Source: Anthoceros angustus
Lineage: Eukaryota; Streptophyta; Anthocerotopsida; Anthocerotales; Anthocerotaceae
Length of the DNA: 64,000 bases
Assembly: GCA_010909165.1 (NCBI GenBank)
Contig: MU008171.1
Location: forward strand, 682,001-746,000
Direction of reading: 5' to 3'
A program made the translations under genes and the position numbers. The notes beneath the pieces are model-generated. The model worked only from the letters and a program-made list of their open reading frames with translations. It was not told the DNA's origin and did no database searches. Below are positions 56,924-64,000 of this stretch, in pieces. How positions within the stretch are numbered: position 1 is the stretch's first letter; the number at the start of each line of letters is the position of its first letter.

Positions 56924-59900
56924 TCAGGAGACGGCCACCTCTTCTGAGCGCAGATCTCGTACAACCTTGATCTGTAGTAACCAGCGTGTATCTCCTGATT
57001 TGGTACTGGATCTGCATCCGGAACTGAAGTTAGGCCAGAAGAGAATCAACATGGACATAAAGGAAGAGCAATCGAGCTCACTCAGGACAGGGATACCTGG
57101 TGCACACTGGGTTTTGGAGGCTTGTGACCGACTCCTATCTTGCTCTGACCACTGCCTCAGAAAGGGAGCATAGTCTACTGCTGGCATTCCGGTCATGGAG
57201 GGCAGCGGAGACTGACATTCAAAAGTCGCTGGCTTAGGGTGTCCAGACTTTCTGTTTGCCTGGTCGAGCTCTTGTTCCTTCTTCATCATGAGATCCTTCA
57301 AGTACACAAGCGGATTTCCAGCTGCAGTACCGTGGCCAAGCCCACTGGATGACGAGTCCGAAAAACCTTTTCTCACATGAGACCCTTCCTTACAGTCGAC
57401 AGGAGTTGGTCGCCCAGTCTCTGTTCTGCCATGTCCAGTAGGGTCAGGGACTTCGCCCACCTGAGCATGGTGCGCAGATTGCATTCTCAGTGAAGGTGCA
57501 TCACGTTCAGGAGAATCAGCACCTGCAGTCTCACCACTCTCAGACTTTTCGTGGTTGCGCATTCGAATATCTCCAGCACTATCACTCTCTACTCCTCTCC
57601 TGTTCATCATGAGATCCTTCAAGTACACAAGCGGATCTCCGGCTGCAGTATCGTGGCCAAGCCCACTGGATGACGAGTCCGATAAACCTTTTCTCACATG
57701 AGACCCTTCCTTGCAGTCAACAGGAGTTGGTCGCCCAACCTCTGTACTGCCATGTCTAGTAAGGTCAGGGACTTCGCCCACCTGAGCACGGTGCGCAGAT
57801 TGCATTTTCAGTGAAGGTGCATCACGTTCAGGAGAATCAGCACCTGCAGTCTCACCACCCTCAGACGTTTTGTGGTTGCGCATTTGAAAATCTCCAGCAC
57901 TATCACTCTCTACTCCTCTCCTGTTCATAGGGCCTGCAACTTCACAATGGGTTTCATAGGCTTGTGAACGGCTCCCGTCTTGCTGTGACCACAATCTTAA
58001 GAAAGGAGCATAATCTGATGCTGGTACTCCGCTCATGAAGTCCGTCGTAGTTTCAAACTCAGACACCGCAGGCTTGGGATGTCCAGACTTCGAGCCTGCC
58101 TCGTTACCCATCCCTAGGATAGCGGGAGCTATACTTGGGCTTACACTAGTTTGGAGTTTACAACCACCCATGTCAAAGTTTGAACTCATAGGCTGCTGTT
58201 GCTCCCTCATCATGAGATCCTTCAAGCATAACAGCTCATCTACAGCTGCAGTACCTTGTCCAAGTCCACTGAATGATGAGTCCAAAACACCATTTCGCAC
58301 CGGGGACCTTACCTTGCAGTGGACAGGAGTTGGTCGCACAGTCCCAGTGGTGGCATGTATAGGGTCAGGGACTATGGACAAATTGGCACGGTGTTCAGAT
58401 TGCCGTTTCAGTAGAGGTGCATCGAGCTCAGCAGAATCACTTGCACTCTGACCATTCTCAGACCGTTTGTGGTTACGTGTTTGAATGTCTCCACCTCCTT
58501 CACCCTCTACTCCACTATAGTTGATAGAGCCTTCAACTCCACTTGAGTGCATTTCCTGAAAGCTCTGCAGGAGAACGCCAGTGAGGATCAATTGGTCATG
58601 TTTTACACTTTCCACACGCATGATGCAGTGGAGTTTCATAGGCACAGTGTACTACCTCAGAGTACGAGTTGTCCATGGACACAGGCCTCCTCTTCATAAC
58701 TGACGTCACTGGCTGATCACGCTTCGACACGTCAATCACCTCCTCAAACATAGAAGCAGCAGTCACAGTCCTCGACTTTTCTCCAGCCCCTCTCTTCTCA
58801 CCATCTTTCCCCTCATTTCTTTTTCTGAACGAGCTCAGTGCTTCAATAAGATCATGCCTCAGGTGCTGGAAACCTTTGCTCTGCAATCACAACCAGACGC
58901 TGAGAACAAAAGCCAACAAGTAGTCAAACAACTACATCCACTGCTTTCCTCTAACCTTTAACTGATTCAATGCATCTTGCGCAGCAACCCTTTTGGCACT
59001 TTCGCCATCCACCTTCTCCCCGTTTCCTGTGATAGTAACATCCTTGACTGTAACGGTTGCTGACACGGATACCAAGTTGTCACCACGATGTGTTTTATAT
59101 TCTGGTGTACCCGACCCATTTGACTGACAAAGCTCCTGAAGCTCACGAACTGGGTGAATTGCGACAGTCTCTGGAGTGGCTATCGGCTGAAGCAATGGCT
59201 CGAATACAGCCCATACTTTATCAAGGTCAAAGTTTGTATCCACGAACACAGCTCCGGCTAAGGATTCCACCAAGTCTCCCAGCACCTAATCACATATCAT
59301 CAGCTACGTTTCATACTAGGGACAACCTTGTCACAAAGGTAAGATTGAGCACCACACAACCTTATGTACTGACCTTAGGAGCCTTGTCGCCTTCCCATGT
59401 CTCTAGCAGATTATCTTGCAGCAGTGACACAAACTCCTTTAATTGCTTAGACAGCGAGGCGGAGTTGTGGCGAAGAAACTTGTGCAGATTATGTCGAACT
59501 GCTACTCGTGCAAAGTGGTCATTATTCACTGATGCAGACCGTAGGTCCGTGAGAAGTCCCGGATTCAAGTCAGGAAATTTTGTGTAGAGATGCTTAGTTA
59601 TCAGGAAGTCCAGAACAGCATCTCCCAAAAATTCCAGTCTCTGTGACCACACGAAACAAATAAGACTGGCAGATGGATGTCATCTCAAAATGTTTTAACG
59701 CGTAAACCGCATAGCAAATGCACACGCTTAGAACTCCGTGAAATGAGGAACAAACCTGATAACACCCAATGGCAGGATCAGAGTGCGAGGCATGGGTGGT
59801 GGCTTGAACCATAAGAGCTTTGTTTCTGAAAGTGTATGCCAGTGAACGCTCAAGCTTTGGGTCCCCCCTTACTTCCATGCAATTCTGAGCCTGGAGCTTG

Positions 59901-62900
59901 AGAGCAGGGTCAAAATCTACTGCTATGCCCATCCACCCCATAAACGCTAAGCAACTGTCAACCCCGCACTCAACCAAGTGCACACCAATCAGAGCTTCGA
60001 CTACATCCGCTACTGTCTTCTGATGCATCCAACGATGTCCTGCACTGCACCTGACTTTTCTCCTACGTCGTGGAGCACATTCAACACATTCGGATGATTC
60101 TCCATCACCCTTTGCATGCAACATAGCACTCACACATGGGTCACAGACTACTCTGCACCACCGACCAGGTGCAACCCAATCTTCTGGGGCAAACAATTCG
60201 TCCTGAATGAACGCCTGCAACAAAAACAGACACAAAAGATAAGCCTTCATCCAAGAATCAGCAGGCAGAGATAGCTCAGAATAATGTAGCTTGGCCTTAC
60301 AGGAATACCACGTGCAACACCAAGCTGATGCAAGGCAGAATTACAGATAGATCGAGCCCTCCGAAACGTCAACTGCCCTTCATGTTTGTTTTCATAGACT
60401 AGAAAAAGACGCTGGGTCACTGCAAACTTCAGGAAGGAATCTCCGAGAAGCTCAAGTCTCTCCAGGTTGAAGGACTCTGTGCATTTTGCTGTAGTTAAGC
60501 ATTGCAATATCTGCAATTGATGGCAGTAAGAAGTTCATCAAATGTGATACGAAGGTGCCGACGGATGAAAGCACGCATGGAATGAGCGTGACAGCAGCTT
60601 GCCTTCATGATTGGTATCTTCCCTGTCTCAGAAATGGTGGCTGCCATTCTATCCCGGAGCTCCTCAGCGATGAGCATACTCTCCAGTCGATGCATGATAC
60701 TTGGCAGTAAGTATACACCATTGACAAGGCGAGCAGAGAATCCAAGCATCCTAATTTTACATAATTCAGGGGGAAGCTCTACGAGCTTTGACTTTGTCGA
60801 CTTGATTGCTGCAAACACAGGGCACAAGTCGAGGATCTCGGCACAGGCAATCCATTTGTGTGGACAAGAAAGACACTCCCTGAGCTCATAACATTCCCAC
60901 TCGACATTATGCCTTTTGATGGAATTTTTACAATTTACAATGAAAGATGAGGAAGACAGTAGTTAGGGAGTGGGAAATAGGACTGAACCAGTAGGACTTG
61001 CAGCCCCAGTTGAGCGTGATATGAGTAAATTGCGAGCTCCTCTCAAGTGGCTTGCTCGTAGCAGACACTGCTCTGGATACTGTAATGTTTCTCCGTGCCT
61101 GGATTTTCAGGATTTATCAGTGCATCTAAAGAAGCCAGTGATATCAGCATTTGTGCACAAACACAACAAGTAGCAGCTTCCACAATGGAGAGAAGTCCTG
61201 GAGAGAGCTCATGACCTCAACTTGAAGTAATTCACGTATGAAGCATATTCTGGATCATTGAAACGGCTGAAGGAATTCCACTCCTGGATAACCTCGAGGA
61301 TATAGTAATATTTTCTACCGGTCTCGTGGTTCACAACCACTACAGCACCTATGATATCCTCCACTGAAGCTAATCCATCGGCCACCTGTAGAGTTTGGGC
61401 ATTCAGCCCGTTCCCCTTCAAGCTGACCTTGTACACAGGAGCCTCGCTTTCAGGGAACCCTTGACTGTTGAGTCCTGAAGTAGAGAGCACTTTTTTTATT
61501 GTCATCCAATCGATTTCAGCCTGTCCTTGATCTCTCGGTGATGTGCTAACAGTCAGAGGGAGAAGCAGATAACCCGTGGATGCATCCCATGCATCCATCA
61601 GTGGCAAGGTTCTTCCTCCAAGGCAAACATGATCACTTTGAAGCCCATCACGATCCAGTATTGTGCTCAAGAGATAAGACTGGAATCGTTTGCCGTCCTC
61701 AATCTGTTTGGCACAAACAAGTAGAAGCCCAGGTTCTATTCACGATTTACATTACAAGTCAACTCTCATTTTCTGAGCTCTTCTTAGTCTGAACGACATA
61801 CCTGATGCTGAGTTAGATGCACCAGTCCACACGGTACCAGCTTAATAGTAACAGATCTTCGTTTTGAGAGATCTAATGTCAGCTCCATAGTCTCAAGCTC
61901 ACTATCAAGAGCACATTCCAGATAGAGGGCAAACTCAGCATATTCCGGGGAATCGGATACGGATACTGGATTTGGGGCCATGCAAATGCGATAAGTATGG
62001 AAGCACACTTGAGCAACCAAAGACCCAGATAATCCACATGGCATAGCACGGGGATAAAGCTCCTCAGAATTTGGACCTGATGTTGCATAAACAATTCAGG
62101 AAGTGTTGTCGAGTCTGCATGTGAGTTAAGCAGCAAACAACAGAAAAACAATGACATGTTTCAGGAAAGGAAACGTTAATTATAGCTGACTTAAAGCAAA
62201 TCTCACCAGCAGTGGTCTTATGCCGAATTCCCAAAGGCTTTTCCTCTTCATCATCTTCTGAATCATAAGCAGGAAGAAGAAAATCTGTCAACGCTCCACA
62301 GGCATGTAGTTCCTTACACGCTTCCAGGCATGCGACTTGCCTTGCTCTAGTGTTAGTTTCACATTCGTGTCCAACAACGATTCGAAAAGGAGCATTTGGT
62401 GGCAACATAACTGTACAGGAGTAACCCCCTGTTTCAGTTTCGGTGAAACTGAAATCCGGTGCTGGTGAATAGAACCTGGAAGTAGAAAATCGGCAAACAG
62501 AATCACAGCTGTAATAATAAGCCGTGCAGGACACACAACTACTTCCTGTAAGCGTCAAGGACCTTACTTGTCTCCAGGCAACTTGGCACAGTACTGATAA
62601 AGCAGAGATACACTGGAATCTGTGTTGACAGTCGCCCCAGTTGTTTGTACACAATAGGTTTCCAGATGTCTGCTTACTGGAAACGGCAGATCCCTTGGAC
62701 CTTTCCCTCGCAACAAGGCCTGCTCATACATAATATTTTCGGAGAGCAGAAGAGTCTTCATGTGGGCATCTTTTTCCGTACTACCCCTATGGAACAGTCG
62801 TAAACAAATCAGGATATGGCAACATGTATAATGAATTGAAACACATATCGCAACATACAAGGGTAGGCTTCCACTGTGGTAAGGTAACAAATCCACTAGG

Positions 62901-64000
62901 AGAAGGCCATTGCAGATCTGAACCATACCTTTCACAAAGAAGCACATAAGTGGATCCATGGCGACGAGCCCGGCCACGGGATTGTATAAAGCTGCGGACA
63001 GTTGGCGGTAAATCAAATCTAACAATCAAACCACAGCTTTGTACATCAAGACCCTCCTCTGCTATATTTGTGGCTACTAGCACATTTATCTGCAGAATGG
63101 GGCAGAGCACGTTAGAGGTCAATTTCACAACTGGAAGCAAAAGATGAACATTCTCTCTACATGCTGGAAGCAGTGAACCAAAATACTAAGTGGTGTGAAT
63201 ATGACCTCTCCTGAGCGAAATTGCTCTACCAAACACTGTTGCTGGTTCCGAGACACTGATGCCAAGCTTGAGTTATTCCCAGTGAGACATTTACATCGCA
63301 CGAGGTGAAAATTGCTGAGGTTTGTTAAAAGATCAGCTAAAACTATTGCTGCCATGACTCTCTCCACAAAGATGATGCATTTCAAACCTTCGTCCCTGCA
63401 GATGAAAGAGCATAAGGATTTATCACTGGCATGCAATGCTCGGAACGGAAATTGCAGACCAGGGGCAAAGCAAAATGACTCTCACTGATATTGCTGCAGC
63501 ACATCTAAAAGAGCCTGTACTTTGGAAGAAAAATCGTCCACAGCAATTTCCCGTGAACATTCTGCAAAAGGTATGCCAACAGAAACCATAAACAAGGGCC
63601 AACTTGAACCTTTGCGTATCCACCTCAGAAAGTGTCTGGGTTTTGGTATCTGAAGGAGAGTTGCCGACATACCTTTTGACCGAGCTGCTTTCACCATGGA
63701 ATGAACATCTTGGAGAAAACCTTTCCTGGACTTACACCCTAACTTGGTTTCACTTTCCAGGTCAGACTTGTCACTGCTTAGAAGCTTGGCAGCCTGCAAA
63801 AATTTACTCTATGTTCATTGCTGACATTGGAATGGTCTTCACCAGACTCAAATACATGCACTAAGTGCCAGTTCCTAGCACTGAGCTAGGAATATACCTT
63901 CTGAGTACACCACAGCCCCAATTCCTCCAAACAGTACTTAAGAGTTGCAAAAACCTTTATCAGCTCCTTCCGCCACTTGAGTACTAGCTTCAAAGGCTCA
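56924..64000 (-). CDS. DCL: Dicer-like protein, 5' part beyond the window
   Basis: An RNase III helicase that cuts double-stranded RNA into small RNAs. Seventeen exons join in frame from the right edge: 64000-63898, 63793-63673, 63561-63486, 63395-63206, 63089-62929, 62796-62578, 62475-62207, 62076-61802, 61703-61216, 61098-60998, 60808-60603, 60510-60301, 60214-59756, 59640-59374, 59285-58956, 58880-58656 and 58564-56924. Domains: helicase C with [18 protein letters not shown] and motif [12 protein letters not shown]; the Dicer dimerisation fold ([16 protein letters not shown]); PAZ ([33 protein letters not shown]); RNase IIIa ([27 protein letters not shown]); RNase IIIb ([34 protein letters not shown]); and one double-stranded-RNA-binding domain. 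All RNase III acidic residues are present. Intron 11 is GC-AG. RNase IIIa has a Cys-rich insert. About 620 residues follow the last domain. Which DCL class it belongs to is unresolved. The DEAD half of the helicase is outside the window. Confidence 0.93.
57060..58540 (-). repeat. In-frame repeats in the Dicer-like C-terminal extension
   Basis: A 321-bp (107-residue) unit appears twice, nearly identical, from about 57283 to 57602 and 57603 to 57925, and once more divergently at about 58206-58530. Shared landmarks are [32 protein letters not shown] and [10 protein letters not shown] second module (KSGHPKPA...DYAPFLR.WS.QD.SRSQA) occurs after the divergent copy (about 57950-58100) and again at the end (about 57100-57250), giving the order A-B-A-A-B. 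Period lengths are multiples of three and no stop interrupts 1641 bp, which supports coding. Confidence 0.88.

Noticed and set aside
56591..56947. 118-codon plus-strand frame
   Set aside because: No recognisable domain and it overlaps the Dicer-like stop region; more likely 3' UTR sequence.

Overview
This is a nuclear window from a green plant of the streptophyte lineage. The evidence is a stand-alone UDP-rhamnose synthase (NRS/ER), a PLATZ factor, a CIB-type bHLH, a CHASE-domain hybrid histidine kinase, COP9 subunit 5, a Rubisco-LSMT-like SET protein and a Dicer-like protein. All are interrupted by short introns, mostly about 70-250 bp, nearly all GT-AG. The fatty-acid 2-hydroxylase carries its own cytochrome b5 domain, whereas flowering-plant FAHs lack one. 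Together with the very abundant GC-rich simple repeats, this suggests a bryophyte-grade plant, lycophyte or streptophyte alga rather than an angiosperm. That placement is inference; the species is not identified.

Layout. 0.6-1.7 kb: NRS/ER gene (+), followed by a 29-bp tandem repeat. 2.3-13.3 kb: gene-poor, with a foldback element, a nested long tandem-repeat field (5.3-7.0 kb), short palindrome clusters and an AT-rich block with a TTGGAAGCTTCCAA array. 13.4-15.4 kb: PLATZ-domain gene (+) with a repetitive basic tail. 15.4-22 kb: GC-rich micro- and minisatellites without a recognisable gene. 22.0-25.2 kb: bHLH gene (-). 25.2-30.6 kb: a second simple-repeat field, including an 8-bp GTTTGCCC minisatellite. 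From 30.6 kb to the right edge the window is gene-dense: DUF300 membrane protein (-), CSN5 (-), plastid-type zinc-ribbon membrane protein (+), CHASE histidine kinase (-), cytochrome b5-FAH fusion (-), CLD1-like alpha/beta hydrolase (-), SET methyltransferase (+), GT61-like glycosyltransferase (-), GDP-mannose-hydrolase-type Nudix (+) and a Dicer-like gene (-) whose 5' part lies beyond the window.

The genes do not form a pathway cluster. The spatial arrangements of note are three head-to-head pairs: CSN5/zinc-ribbon protein, alpha/beta hydrolase/SET protein (311 bp between start codons) and GT61/Nudix. The most unusual content is the Dicer-like protein with a roughly 620-residue repetitive C-terminal extension and a Cys-rich insert, the cytochrome b5-FAH fusion, the PLATZ protein with nested lysine-rich repeats, and the palindromic arrays. 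Exon boundaries were placed by hand from splice consensus, reading frame and family resemblance; each gene model was checked for frame continuity, but none has transcript support here.
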